A DNA stretch of 18,229 bases, from NCBI GenBank assembly GCA_030682755.1, contig JAUXNR010000628.1, forward strand, positions 1-18,229. Direction: 5' to 3'. This document shows positions 1-9,500 of this stretch, one piece after another. The position numbers and the translations under genes are program-made. The stretch is from Flavobacterium sp. GTDB lineage: Bacteria > Bacteroidota > Bacteroidia > Flavobacteriales > Flavobacteriaceae. Every line of letters starts with the position of its first letter. The stretch's first letter is position 1. The notes beneath the pieces were generated by a model that had not been told where the DNA came from, did not search any database, and saw nothing but the letters and a program-made list of their open reading frames with translations.

Positions 1-274
1 TTTCATTTGGATGAGTAGCAACCATTCTTTTCAATTCTTTCGGATTGAATGCTATGCTCAGCGAGTCTTTAATACGAAAAGATTCATCAAACTGAATTCC
101 AGTTAGTTTAGTTTTATCTGCTAGAAATAACGTTGTAGCACCGGTGTTATCTGCGACCGAAAAAAGATTTTGTTCTTTGTTGTGATCTGCTGTAAAACTT
201 GCTATTTTTTGCTGAGAACGAACTGAATTCGAAAATAGCAGAAAACCGAATAAAATATATAAAATACTTTTCAT
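1..274 (-). CDS. Secreted hypothetical protein, C-terminus cut by window edge
   Basis: I read an open frame starting at ATG 274 on the minus strand that runs for 91 codons to the left edge without a stop, so the C-terminus is missing. The first 20 or so residues (MKSILYILFGFLLFSNSVRS, then QQ) form a typical signal peptide: a lysine, a hydrophobic core, and a polar cleavage region. The mature part begins QQKIASFTADHNKEQNLFSV and is hydrophilic with no membrane segment. It starts 9 bases after the metG stop on the same strand, so it is probably co-transcribed with metG. I do not recognise the family, and no function can be assigned from the visible part. Real gene: likely; function: unknown. 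Confidence 0.7.
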   Translation of the reverse strand, partial: MKSILYILFGFLLFSNSVRSQQKIASFTADHNKEQNLFSVADNTGATTLFLADKTKLTGIQFDESFRIKDSLSIAFNPKELKRMVATHPNE

Positions 275-283
275 AAATAATCT

Positions 284-2341
284 TTAATTAATAGTAGCCC
301 CGTTATCAACCCCATCCGCATCCGGATTTACAAAAACCAATTTCCCTTCGGTATTATTGGTCATTAAAATCATGCCTTGGCTTTCTACACCACGTAAGGC
401 TCTTGGGGCTAAATTCACTAGAACCGTCACTCGTTTTCCAATCACTTCTTCCGGTGAAAAATGTTCCGCAATTCCGGAAACAATAGTTCGCACATCAATT
501 CCTGTATCTACTTTTAAAACCAATAATTTATTGGCTTTTGGCATTTTTTCAGCTTCTAAAATCGTTCCTACACGGATGTCTAATTTTGAAAAATCTTCAA
601 AAGTTGCAGTTTCTTTTTGAGGTTCAACGGTTCTGTTCTCCATTTTGTTTGCGGTTTTTGTGGCTTCTAATTTGTCTATTTGTTTTTGGATTTCAGCATC
701 ATCAATTTGGGCAAATAATATTTCACCTTGACCAATTTTGTGGCCAGGTTTCAATAATTCAGATGATTTGGAAACGTTATCCCAATTAATTGATTCCGTT
801 TGTAACATCTTAACCATTTTATTAGCTGTAAAAGGCAAAAACGGTTCCGATAAAATTCCCAACGCCGTCGCAATTTGCAACGCCACATACATTTGTGTTT
901 TCACACGTTCCGGATCGGTTTTAATCATTTTCCATGGTTCTTCGTCGGCTAAATATTTATTGCCTAAACGAGCCACATTCATCAATTCGCCTTGGGCTTC
1001 TCTAAATCGGTATCTTTCAATAGAACTAGCAATCACGGCAGGATAGGCTTTCAATTCCGCCAAGGTTTGTTCATCCACTTCTGAAAATTCATTCGGTTGC
1101 GGCACAATTCCATCATAATATTTATGCGTCAACACCACTACGCGATTAATGAAATTTCCATAAATCGCAGCCAATTCATTATTATTTCTTGCCTGAAAAT
1201 CCTTCCACGTAAAATCATTATCTTTGGTTTCTGGGGCATTCGCGGTTAAAGCATAACGCAACACATCTTGTTTTTCCGGGAAATCAATCAAATATTCGTG
1301 CAACCAAACCGCCCAGTTTTTGGAAGTAGAAAGTTTGTTTCCTTCCAAATTCAAAAATTCATTCGCCGGAACATTATCAGGCAAAATATAACTTCCTTCG
1401 GCTTTCAACATCGCCGGAAAAATAATGCAATGAAAAACGATGTTATCTTTTCCAATAAAATGAACCAATTTTGTGTCGGCATCTTTCCAATACGGTTCCC
1501 AGTCTTTTCCTTCTCTGGCAGCCCATTCTTTAGTAGAAGAAATGTAACCAATCGGAGCATCAAACCAAACATACAATTTCTTGCCTTCGGCACCTTCTAC
1601 CGGAACATCAATTCCCCAATCCAAATCTCTCGTTACGGCTCTCGGCTTCAAACCATCATCCAACCACGATTTCACTTGACCCAAAACGTTGGTTTTCCAA
1701 TCATTTTTATGACCAACTAAAATCCATTCTTTCAAAAAATCATCGTATCTGTCTAATGGCAAAAACCAATGTTTAGTCGATTTTAAAATCGGAGTTTCAC
1801 CTGTAATAGTCGATTTGGGGTTTATCAAATCGGTTGCATTCAACGTAGAACCACATTTTTCACATTGATCGCCATATGCTTCTTCGTTTCCACATTTCGG
1901 ACAAGTTCCTACCACAAATCGATCCGCCAAAAACTGATCAGCTTTCGCATCATACAATTGTTCATTCGTTTCTTCAATGAAATCATCATTCTCATACAAT
2001 TTTCTAAAAAAAGCCGAAGCCGTTTCATGGTGAATCTTAGACGAAGTCCGCGAATAATTATCAAACGAAATTCCAAAATCTGCAAATGATTTTCGGATAA
2101 TTCCATCATATTTGTCAATCACTTCCTGAGGTGTGATGCCTTCTTTTTTGGCTTTCATCGAAATCGCCACGCCATGTTCATCGCTCCCGCAAATAAATGC
2201 CACATCTTTTCCTTGCAAACGCAAGTAACGAGCATAAATATCAGACGGTACATAAACACCCGCCAAATGACCAATGTGAATCGGACCGTTTGTATAAGGC
2301 AAAGCCGCTGTAATGGTATATCTTTTTGGATTTTCTATCAT
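284..2341 (-). CDS. metG: Methionyl-tRNA synthetase (MetRS)
   Basis: Class I aminoacyl-tRNA synthetase that charges tRNA-Met with methionine in the cytoplasm. The 685-residue length is normal for the long bacterial form. The HIGH signature is at residues 22-25 (in [10 protein letters not shown]), and the KMSKS-type loop appears as KLSTS at 336-340. A zinc knuckle in the connective-peptide region has cysteines at 147, 150, 160 and 163 (CPKC...CEKC). The tail from about residue 580 ([17 protein letters not shown]) is the Trbp111-like OB-fold tRNA-binding domain, which in this family supports dimerisation and tRNA capture. The start is ATG 2341. The divergent neighbour is an LD-carboxypeptidase, and a secreted protein gene follows 9 bases downstream. 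Nothing looks damaged. Confidence 0.98.
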   Translation of the reverse strand: MIENPKRYTITAALPYTNGPIHIGHLAGVYVPSDIYARYLRLQGKDVAFICGSDEHGVAISMKAKKEGITPQEVIDKYDGIIRKSFADFGISFDNYSRTSSKIHHETASAFFRKLYENDDFIEETNEQLYDAKADQFLADRFVVGTCPKCGNEEAYGDQCEKCGSTLNATDLINPKSTITGETPILKSTKHWFLPLDRYDDFLKEWILVGHKNDWKTNVLGQVKSWLDDGLKPRAVTRDLDWGIDVPVEGAEGKKLYVWFDAPIGYISSTKEWAAREGKDWEPYWKDADTKLVHFIGKDNIVFHCIIFPAMLKAEGSYILPDNVPANEFLNLEGNKLSTSKNWAVWLHEYLIDFPEKQDVLRYALTANAPETKDNDFTWKDFQARNNNELAAIYGNFINRVVVLTHKYYDGIVPQPNEFSEVDEQTLAELKAYPAVIASSIERYRFREAQGELMNVARLGNKYLADEEPWKMIKTDPERVKTQMYVALQIATALGILSEPFLPFTANKMVKMLQTESINWDNVSKSSELLKPGHKIGQGEILFAQIDDAEIQKQIDKLEATKTANKMENRTVEPQKETATFEDFSKLDIRVGTILEAEKMPKANKLLVLKVDTGIDVRTIVSGIAEHFSPEEVIGKRVTVLVNLAPRALRGVESQGMILMTNNTEGKLVFVNPDADGVDNGATIN

Positions 2342-2415
2342 AAAATTTTGTTTCTGACAATTGCTATTCTTAAGGTATAAGAATAAAATTGAGATAAGTT
2401 ACTATAAATATTTTG

Positions 2416-2423
2416 CAAAAATA
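2416..2423 (-). promoter_or_regulatory. Possible -7 element of metG
   Basis: On the minus strand this reads TATTTTTG, matching the Bacteroidota sigma-A -7 consensus TAnnTTTG. It would start transcription near 2409, about 70 bases before the metG ATG. I see no good -33 TTTG at the usual spacing, so the call is tentative. Confidence 0.35.
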
Positions 2424-2514
2424 AACAAACCCAACGATTCTCATTTAATTTTCGAGATTCGTTTTATGGTTTGAGGGTTTATTTGTTTATTTGTTATATG
2501 AAAATCAGTGAATC

Positions 2515-3480
2515 ATGAAAAAAATAGTAACGTTTGGACTTCTCGCACTTTTTTTCAACACAAACGCTCAAATGGAAAAAAAAATGATTGTTCCTCCTTA
2601 TTTAAAAAAAGGCGATACGGTTGCCATTGTTGCAACTGCCAGAAAACATATTGATGATGATTTAAAACTCGCCAAAGAATTCTTGGAAAATTGGGGATTG
2701 AAAATTGTTATCGGATCTTCTATCGGATTAGATAACAATCAATTAGCCGGAACAGATGAAGAACGGGCTTTTGATTTTCAAACACAGTTAGACAATCCAA
2801 ATGTAAAAGCCATTTGGTGTGTTCGTGGCGGCTATGGAACTGTTAGAATGGTTGATTTGTTGGATTTTACCAAGTTTAAAAGAAATCCAAAATGGGTTGT
2901 AGGTTTTAGTGACGTAACCGTATTGCATAACCACATCAATACCTTGGGCATTCAATCCATTCACGGAATGATGCCGGTTAATATTCCGAGGGCGACACCA
3001 GAAGCCAAAGAAAGCTTGCGAAAAGCCTTGTTTGGAGAACCGCTTTCGTACGCCATTCCGTATGATTCAATGAATAAAATCGGAACAACAAAAGGCGAAT
3101 TGGTGGGTGGGAACTTATCTATTTTATACAGTTTATTTGGGTCAAATTCTGCTATTGATTGTTCAGATAAAATTTTATTTCTTGAAGATTTAGACGAATA
3201 CCTGTATCATGTTGACCGTATGATGATGAATTTAAAACGAAATGGTTGTCTTGAAAGTTTGAAAGGAATTGTTGTGGGAAGCATGACAAAAATGAAAGAC
3301 AACGACATTCCTTGGGGAAAAAATGCCTTAGAAATTATTGAAGATATTACAAAAAAATACAATATTCCGATGGTGTATAATTTTCCTGCCGGACATATTC
3401 CTGATAATAGGGCGTTGGTATTTGGGAGGCAAGTTTTGTTGGAGGTTTCTGAGAGTGGAACGGTTTTGAAGTTTGAATAA
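2515..3480 (+). CDS. LD-carboxypeptidase, peptidase family S66, with signal peptide
   Basis: S66 serine peptidases cleave the L,D bond in murein tetrapeptides, removing the terminal D-Ala during peptidoglycan recycling. The 321 residues show the family landmarks: KKGDTVAIVATA at 31-42, RGGYG at 104-108, the nucleophile serine 132 in GFSDVT, GGNLS at 198-202, glutamate 224 in FLEDLDE, and histidine 294 in FPAGH. These are in the order and rough spacing of the known Ser-Glu-His triad. The N-terminus (MKKIVTFGLLALFFNTNAQ) looks like a signal peptide, which would place the enzyme in the periplasm. Well-studied relatives are cytoplasmic, and Met20 or Met24 could give such a form. It heads a plus-strand run with a small membrane protein and YraN. 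The enzyme class is certain; the localisation is inferred. Confidence 0.95.
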   Translation: MKKIVTFGLLALFFNTNAQMEKKMIVPPYLKKGDTVAIVATARKHIDDDLKLAKEFLENWGLKIVIGSSIGLDNNQLAGTDEERAFDFQTQLDNPNVKAIWCVRGGYGTVRMVDLLDFTKFKRNPKWVVGFSDVTVLHNHINTLGIQSIHGMMPVNIPRATPEAKESLRKALFGEPLSYAIPYDSMNKIGTTKGELVGGNLSILYSLFGSNSAIDCSDKILFLEDLDEYLYHVDRMMMNLKRNGCLESLKGIVVGSMTKMKDNDIPWGKNALEIIEDITKKYNIPMVYNFPAGHIPDNRALVFGRQVLLEVSESGTVLKFE

Positions 3481-3482
3481 AT

Positions 3483-3695
3483 ATGTATAATTTATTATAT
3501 TTTGTTTTACTCATAATATCCGCAGTATTTTTATTTAAATACATGATAAAATGGGAACAAATGTTATCAAAGAAAAATGGTAAAGATTCAATAATTTATA
3601 AATCTAGAAAGGTAAAAAATAGAACTGCTTTATTTTTTATAATTCTTTCAGCAATCATTTTTCTGTTAAAATTTCTTATTCAAGAAGATTTATAA
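3483..3695 (+). CDS. Small membrane protein with two predicted helices
   Basis: The start ATG lies 2 bases after the stop of the LD-carboxypeptidase gene, and the stop lies 16 bases before yraN, so this 70-residue frame fits neatly into the run. The protein is a helical hairpin. One hydrophobic segment covers about residues 3-20 (LLYFVLLIISAVFLF), a basic polar loop covers about 23-47 (KKNGKD, KSRKVKNR), and a second hydrophobic segment covers about 49-65 (ALFFIILSAIIFLLKFLI). The loop is strongly positive, so by the positive-inside rule it should face the cytoplasm with both ends outside. I do not recognise a family. The tight spacing supports a real gene, but its short length and AT-rich composition leave some chance that it is spurious. 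Confidence 0.6.
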   Translation: MYNLLYFVLLIISAVFLFKYMIKWEQMLSKKNGKDSIIYKSRKVKNRTALFFIILSAIIFLLKFLIQEDL

Positions 3696-3711
3696 ATACT
3701 GGATTTTTATC

Positions 3712-4071
3712 ATGGCAGAACACAATGAACTGGGTAAATTTGGAGAAAAGGAAGCAGCAGCGTTTTTAGAAGAAAACGGGTATGAAATTCTGGAGACCAA
3801 TTGGACTTTTCAAAAAGCTGAAATTGACATTATTGCTCAAAAAGAAAACACTTTGGCTATTGTTGAAGTAAAAACTCGTTCCTCAATAGATTTTGGATTG
3901 CCACAAGATTTTGTTAAACCCAAAAAAATTCAACTGTTGGTAAAAGCGGTCAATGAATATGTCATCCAAAACGATATGGATGTTGAAGTGCGGTTTGATA
4001 TTATTGCCATTCACAAAGAAGGCGATATCTTTAAAATTGAACATTTGGAAGATGCTTTTTTCTATTTTTAA
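3712..4071 (+). CDS. yraN: YraN family (UPF0102) nuclease-fold protein
   Basis: The 119 residues match the usual length of the YraN/UPF0102 family, predicted to have a PD-(D/E)XK restriction-endonuclease-like fold. Visible signatures are G-FGE--A at the start (LGKFGEKEAAAFLEENGY), the acidic pair in AEIDIIAQ, the core EVKTRS at about residues 52-57, and the helix FVKPKKIQLLVKA. The arrangement E-ID...E-V-K is the predicted metal-binding and catalytic set. The biological substrate of this family is not established; a role in DNA or Holliday-junction processing has been suggested only from the fold. It follows the small membrane protein by 16 bases and is probably in the same transcript. The family call is secure; the activity is inferred. 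Confidence 0.93.
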   Translation: MAEHNELGKFGEKEAAAFLEENGYEILETNWTFQKAEIDIIAQKENTLAIVEVKTRSSIDFGLPQDFVKPKKIQLLVKAVNEYVIQNDMDVEVRFDIIAIHKEGDIFKIEHLEDAFFYF

Positions 4072-4076
4072 GCTGT

Positions 4077-4113
4077 TATATTTGTAACAAATTGTATTTT
4101 AGTAGTATATTTG
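4077..4113 (+). promoter_or_regulatory. Promoter region with two TATATTTG boxes
   Basis: TATATTTG, a full match to the Bacteroidota -7 consensus TAnnTTTG, occurs at 4077-4084 and again at 4106-4113. The TTTG of the first copy sits 21 bases upstream of the second box, so it could serve as the -33 element of a promoter starting near 4120, 16 bases before the ACT-protein ATG. Alternatively the two boxes are tandem promoters. Confidence 0.6.
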
Positions 4114-4135
4114 TCTGGAAATAAATCACACAACT

Positions 4136-4795
4136 ATGAAAACGATTTCTTCTGTTGTAGAACACTACATCAAAACCAAACCCTTTTTATTGAGTGCTTT
4201 GTCACAAGGAATCATCAATTTGACTTCTTTGGCAAGAAACATGATGCCTGAATTGGAACAAGAATTGGGCAAAGATGTGAAGCAAGGTGCCATTGTTATG
4301 GCTTTAAAACGTTTGTCTGAAGATTTAGATTTCCGATTGAACCACAGAATTTTAAAAGTGTTGAAAAACCTTGGCGAAATCACGGTTCGTTCTTCTTTAA
4401 CCGATTACACGTTTGCAGTATCAGAAACCATTTTGGATAAACAGGCTGATTTAATCTCCGAGATTAATGCCTATCAAGATATTTTTTATACGTCATCAAG
4501 AGGTGTAAATGAAACCAATATTGTGGTAAGTGATGTTGTAAGTCACTTGGTGCTGAAACATTTTGCTAACGAGCGTTTGTTTCAAAAACAAGATAAATTG
4601 GCTTCAATCACTGTAAAACTTCCAAAAGATAACGTATCTGTTCCCGGTGTTTATTATTATATTTTCCAACGCTTGGCCTGGGAAGGAATAAGCATTAATG
4701 AAGTTATTTCTACTTCAAATGAGTTTACTGTTTTGGTGAGTGAAGAAGAAGTTGATTTGGCTTTTAAGGTGATTAAAGATTTGAAGAGTTTGTAA
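4136..4795 (+). CDS. ACT-domain protein with helical N-terminal domain
   Basis: The last 60 or so residues of this 219-residue protein (from ASITVKLP, through VPGVYYYIFQRLAWEGISINEVIST, to FTVLVSEEEVDLAFKVIKDL) have the beta-alpha-beta-beta-alpha-beta pattern of an ACT domain. The VPG...L...GI-I-EV--T signature resembles those of aspartate kinases. The N-terminal part (about 15-60) is helical and could be a winged-helix-like or dimerisation module, while the middle (about 75-130) is mixed. There is no amino-acid-kinase catalytic domain, so the name aspartate kinase, which such proteins tend to receive by homology, would be misleading. A ligand-sensing or regulatory role is the best inference. 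It has its own promoter boxes just upstream and is followed by a convergent gene. Confidence 0.8.
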   Translation: MKTISSVVEHYIKTKPFLLSALSQGIINLTSLARNMMPELEQELGKDVKQGAIVMALKRLSEDLDFRLNHRILKVLKNLGEITVRSSLTDYTFAVSETILDKQADLISEINAYQDIFYTSSRGVNETNIVVSDVVSHLVLKHFANERLFQKQDKLASITVKLPKDNVSVPGVYYYIFQRLAWEGISINEVISTSNEFTVLVSEEEVDLAFKVIKDLKSL

Positions 4796-4875
4796 CGACT
4801 TAATATGTTTAAATGGTATGGAAAATTTTATTTTTTTATTACTCCTTTAAGATTAAGTTAATCGGCTTTTCAAAA

Positions 4876-6372
4876 TTATTTTTTTATAACATATTTTGTG
4901 ATAAAATCTTTCTTTGTAGAAATTTTTACAATATAAACTCCTGAACTTAAGCTGCTTAAGTCAGCAACATTTAAGCCTTCTGTAAATTCACTTTTTAAGT
5001 TCATTATTTTACCGTTTGTGGAAAAGATTTCTACTAGCTCTATCTTATCTAAAGATTTAATAAATAATTTTTCTGTTACGGGGTTTGGATACAATTCAAA
5101 AGAACCATATTCAGGAGTTGAAATTTCTAGACTTTCACTACTTAAGAAAAAACGGACAAACAAAGCTTCATACTTTTGTTGTGCACAATGTGCAAAGGCT
5201 GTATTTGCTGCAAGTAATATTTTATTATCAATTATTTTAGATGTTGTATTAAAGCCTGTCCAGTCAAATAAAAATTGATTAACCACTCCATTCTCTCCAA
5301 AATCAGCAGCAATTATTCCTTGGCTGTTAAATTTTGCTACATATGAACTTTCATATCCGCCGGTTACCACGATGCTTCCATCGATTAGAATATGCAAACA
5401 ATTTGCAGTAGATTCACTGTAAATTGGAAGATGTACTCTACCATTTGTAGCAAAATTAGTATTGAGAGTACCATTTTCATTTAATTGAATTAAAATGAGC
5501 CCATGATTTCCAAAAGATGTAAGTTGGCCATTACCTGCAATTACAATTTTTCCATCAGAAGTGGTTTTAACATCTTGAGTTCTTGCATTAAAATGAAAAT
5601 CTTCAAAGTACATACCATTAGTAGCAAATGAATTGTCATAGTCACCATTTTGTGTTAAACGGAACACAATAATTTTCCCGTTGTTTTGAGAGACTTGTCT
5701 ACGACAAGCAAGTAAAACTCTATTTTGATTATCAATGTGAATACCTCCAAATGTTGTTGAAGCTCCACTTTGATGAGGAATTATTACTAAGCCATTATTC
5801 CCAAAATTATTATCTAAGGTTCCATCTAAATTGATTTGGGTAAGTGCAACTTCCCATTGTGCTGAGGAGTTCATTTTTCTTCCTCCTATCAATATTTTTC
5901 CGTTTTGAGTACTAATAGCTTTAAATGCCTGAAGATTCAAAAATAAAAATCCATCATTACCAAATGAAACATCAAGATTCCCTTCAGAATCTATTTTCAA
6001 TAAATGACTATTTGAAACTATTAAAAATATTTCGTTATTTAAAGGCGTAATTGATTGAAAAAAATAATTAGAAAATAGAATATAACCACCATTATTAAAT
6101 GTTGTATCCAATGAACCATCATTATTCAATCTAATAATAAAACCAAACTGATTTTGAGTTGATGAGCAACCATTTTGAGCTATTCCTACTGCCAATATCT
6201 TGTTATTAGGAAGAATATGAAAGTCACGAACAGAAAGCCCGTGTAACACATTGTTTATGGTAAGTGTGTGGCCACTAATGCCATTTGTCCCATAAGTTAC
6301 ATCAAGAGATCCAGGAGATTGAGAAAAAACAAATGAAGTACATAAAAGCAAGACTAAGATTCTGAAAAACAT
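4876..6372 (-). CDS. Secreted delta-60 repeat protein with T9SS sorting domain
   Basis: The 498-residue protein begins with a signal peptide (about 1-18, ending FVFSQ). It then carries seven copies of a motif of the form G-LD--FG-NG: at residues 21-31, 86-96, 131-141, 184-194, 243-253, 301-311 and 352-362 (for example GSLDTTFNNGG and GTLDNNFGNNG). This is the delta-60 repeat, spaced 45-65 residues apart, expected to build a beta-propeller-like fold. The C-terminal 70 residues (YPNPVTEKLFI at about 428, SSLSSGVYIVKI, and basic ending KYVIKK) are a type A T9SS sorting domain. The protein should therefore cross the outer membrane and be attached to the surface or released. The molecular function is unknown; adhesion or binding is only a guess. 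It has a separate promoter candidate and sits downstream of mfd. Confidence 0.92.
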   Translation of the reverse strand: MFFRILVLLLCTSFVFSQSPGSLDVTYGTNGISGHTLTINNVLHGLSVRDFHILPNNKILAVGIAQNGCSSTQNQFGFIIRLNNDGSLDTTFNNGGYILFSNYFFQSITPLNNEIFLIVSNSHLLKIDSEGNLDVSFGNDGFLFLNLQAFKAISTQNGKILIGGRKMNSSAQWEVALTQINLDGTLDNNFGNNGLVIIPHQSGASTTFGGIHIDNQNRVLLACRRQVSQNNGKIIVFRLTQNGDYDNSFATNGMYFEDFHFNARTQDVKTTSDGKIVIAGNGQLTSFGNHGLILIQLNENGTLNTNFATNGRVHLPIYSESTANCLHILIDGSIVVTGGYESSYVAKFNSQGIIAADFGENGVVNQFLFDWTGFNTTSKIIDNKILLAANTAFAHCAQQKYEALFVRFFLSSESLEISTPEYGSFELYPNPVTEKLFIKSLDKIELVEIFSTNGKIMNLKSEFTEGLNVADLSSLSSGVYIVKISTKKDFITKYVIKK

Positions 6373-6478
6373 AGTTTAATTTTTATTCATGAAATTTGAA
6401 ATATACGATACATAAGACAGAAAACATAAGATTGTTTTACTACTTAAATGTATTTAATCAAAAAGGTTGATTAAAATG

Positions 6479-6486
6479 CAAAGATA
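6479..6486 (-). promoter_or_regulatory. -7 element for the delta-60 repeat gene
   Basis: The minus-strand reading TATCTTTG matches TAnnTTTG. A TTG at 6512-6514 lies 25 bases upstream, a little far for a -33 element. Transcription would begin near 6472, leaving a leader of about 100 bases before ATG 6372. Its position after the mfd stop (6563) suggests the delta-60 gene is not simply the end of the mfd operon. Confidence 0.45.
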
Positions 6487-6562
6487 TTAAATTTTTAGAA
6501 CACATAGTACACAAGAATACTTATCGTGTTGAGATATAAGCATGTAGATTACAAAGTGTCAA

Positions 6563-9500
6563 CTACCCTCCTACCATCTCCATCAATTCCAACGCCTTTT
6601 TTACCGATTTTACATTTTCAAAAGTAAGCAACAAACGCAATCCGTTTTTTGTTTCTTTTTCTTTCATTTTACAAAGGTTGCCGTTTTGTTGCACAAATTG
6701 TAGTACTTTATGAAAGCGTGACGATTGGTAAAAATCACTTTGTTGATCGCCCACAAAGTAGCCAATCATTTTGCCTTGTTTTAACACGAGTTTTTCAATT
6801 CCAATTTGTGTGGCTTTCCATTTTATTCTGATGCTGTTCAACAAAGCAATTGCTTCTTTTGGTAATGGGCCAAACCTATCGATGAGTTTTTGCTCATACG
6901 CCAAAAGTGATTCTTCTGTTTTAACAGTGCTCAATTCATTATATAAATTCAATCGCTCTGAAATGTTGTTGATGTATTCATCCGGAAATAACAACTCAAA
7001 ATCGGAATCAATTTGTATGTCTTTTACATATTCTTTGGCATCACTATCTTCATTGGTTTGGTATAATTCTTTGAATTCATTTTCTTTCAATTCTTCAATG
7101 GCTTCATTCATGATTTTTTGATAGGTATCAAAACCAATTTCATTGATAAAACCACTTTGTTCACCACCTAATAAATCTCCTGCTCCTCTAATTTCAAGGT
7201 CTTTCATGGCAATGTTGAATCCACTTCCCAATTCACTGAATTGTTCCAAGGCTTGAATTCTTTTTCTCGCATCATCTGTCATGGCAGAATAAGGAGGTGT
7301 GATAAAATAGCAAAACGCTTTTTTATTGCTTCGACCCACACGACCTCGCATTTGATGCAAATCAGACAATCCGAAATTATTGGCGTTATTTATAAAAATG
7401 GTATTTGCATTTGGCACATCCAAACCACTTTCAATGATGGTTGTAGCTACCAAAACATCAAACTCACCGTTCATGAATGCCAACATTAATTCTTCTAGCT
7501 TTTTGCCGTCCATTTGACCGTGACCTACGCCAACTCTTGCATCAGGCACAAGGCGTTGAATCATTCCGGCAATTTCTTTAATGTTTTCTATTCTATTGTT
7601 GATAAAGAAAACCTGACCGTTTCTTTGAATTTCATAAGAAATGGCATCTCGAATCACTTCTTCACTAAAACCGATGACTTGACTTTCAATAGGATATCGA
7701 TTTGGAGGAGGCGTTGTGATTACTGACAAATCACGAGCGGCCATTAATGAAAACTGTAAAGTTCTTGGAATTGGCGTGGCTGTTAATGTTAACGTATCCA
7801 CTGTTTCTGAAATGGTTTTCAGTTTGTCTTTTACGTTTACGCCAAATTTTTGTTCTTCGTCAATGATTAATAAACCTAAGTTTTTAAACTTCACATCTTT
7901 ACTCACCAATTGGTGTGTTCCAATGATAATGTCCACTTTTCCCTCTGCAAGACCTTTTAGGGTTTCGCTCTTTTGTTTTGCGGTTCTGAAACGGTTCAGA
8001 TAGTTTATGGTAACCGGCATGTCTTTCAATCGTTCCGTAAACGTTCTGTGGTGTTGGTAAGCCAGAATGGTGGTTGGTACCAAAATTGCTACTTGTTTAC
8101 CGTTATCCACCGCTTTAAATGCAGCTCTGATGGCCACTTCGGTTTTACCAAAACCAACATCGCCACACACCAAACGATCCATAGGTCTGTCGCTTTCCAT
8201 GTCGTTTTTTACATCTTGGGTGGCGGTAATTTGATCTGGGGTGTCTTCATAAATAAAGGAACTTTCCAACTCTTTTTGCAAATAACTGTCCGGTGCATAT
8301 TGAAATCCTTTTTCCAATCTTCGTTTGGCATACAATTGAATCAAATTGAAGGCAATGTGTTTTACGCGAGCTTTTGTTTTCTGTTTTAAAACTTTCCAAG
8401 CGTTGGAACCCAGTTTGTAAATTTTGGGTGGTGTGCCGTCTTTTCCGTTGTATTTTGAAATTTTATGCAGCGAGTGAATGCTCACATACACAATATCATT
8501 ATCGGCATAGACCAATTTAATGGCTTCTTGGGTTTTGCCTTCCACTTGTATTTTTTGTAAACCGCCAAACTTTCCAATTCCGTGATCAATATGTGTCACA
8601 TAATCACCAACTGAAAGTGTGGTCAATTCTTTTAACGTGATGGTTTGCTTTTTAGAGTACCCGTTTTTAATGCTGAATTTGTGGTAACGTTCAAAAATTT
8701 GATGGTCGGTATAAATTGCAATCTGAGCTTCTTCATCAATAAATCCTTGGTATAACGGAAAAACTATTGTTTTGTATTGCTTCCTGATATTTTCATGATT
8801 TTCTTCGTCTAAACTTTCAAAAATATCATGAAAACGATTGGCCTGACTTTCGTTGGAACAACACAAATAATTCTTGAAGCCGTTAAAGTGATTTTCATTC
8901 AAATTGTTCAACAACAAATCAAATTGCTTGTTGAATGAAGGTTGCGGTTGCATGTGAAATTCAATCTCTTTATCCGTTTTGAAGAAAGATGTGGTTCCCA
9001 ATTCAACAATAGAAAAATCCAAAGCTTTTTTGCAAAATGATTTTTGATGAATGAATAATTCTTCTGGCGAAGCGTGTTTAATGTCTTTGGATACTTTTTC
9101 AAAAGCTTCTGTTGCTTTTTCAAAGAGTTTATCCAATTGTGAAACAATCACCTCCGTATTCTGAAAAAACAATATTGTTTTGGGATGTATGTATTCTAAA
9201 AAACTCTCTCTGTTTTCCTGAAGATATTTATTTTCTACATTGGGAATGATGGCAATTTTGTTTTGCTTTTCCAGAGAAAGTTGCGTTTCCACATCAAAGG
9301 TGCGGATGCTTTCTACTTCATTGCCAAAAAACTCTAACCGATAAGGGTTGTCATTTGAAAACGAAAACACATCAATAATTCCGCCTCGAACGGAAAACTC
9401 TCCGGGTTCTGATACAAAATCAACCCGTTTGAAATGGTATTCAAACAATACTTCATTTATAAAATCAATGGTGGTTTTGTCTCCAACACTTACTTTTAAG

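Noticed and set aside
1268..1720. Plus-strand open frame of 150 codons inside metG
   Set aside because: It lies entirely antisense to a clear metG coding region and has no protein features.
4796..4875. Terminator between the ACT-protein and delta-60 genes
   Set aside because: There are T-runs and a short AAAATTTT palindrome, but no convincing GC-containing stem.
7973..8389. Plus-strand open frame of 138 codons inside mfd
   Set aside because: It is antisense to the conserved helicase region of mfd, so it is a shadow frame.
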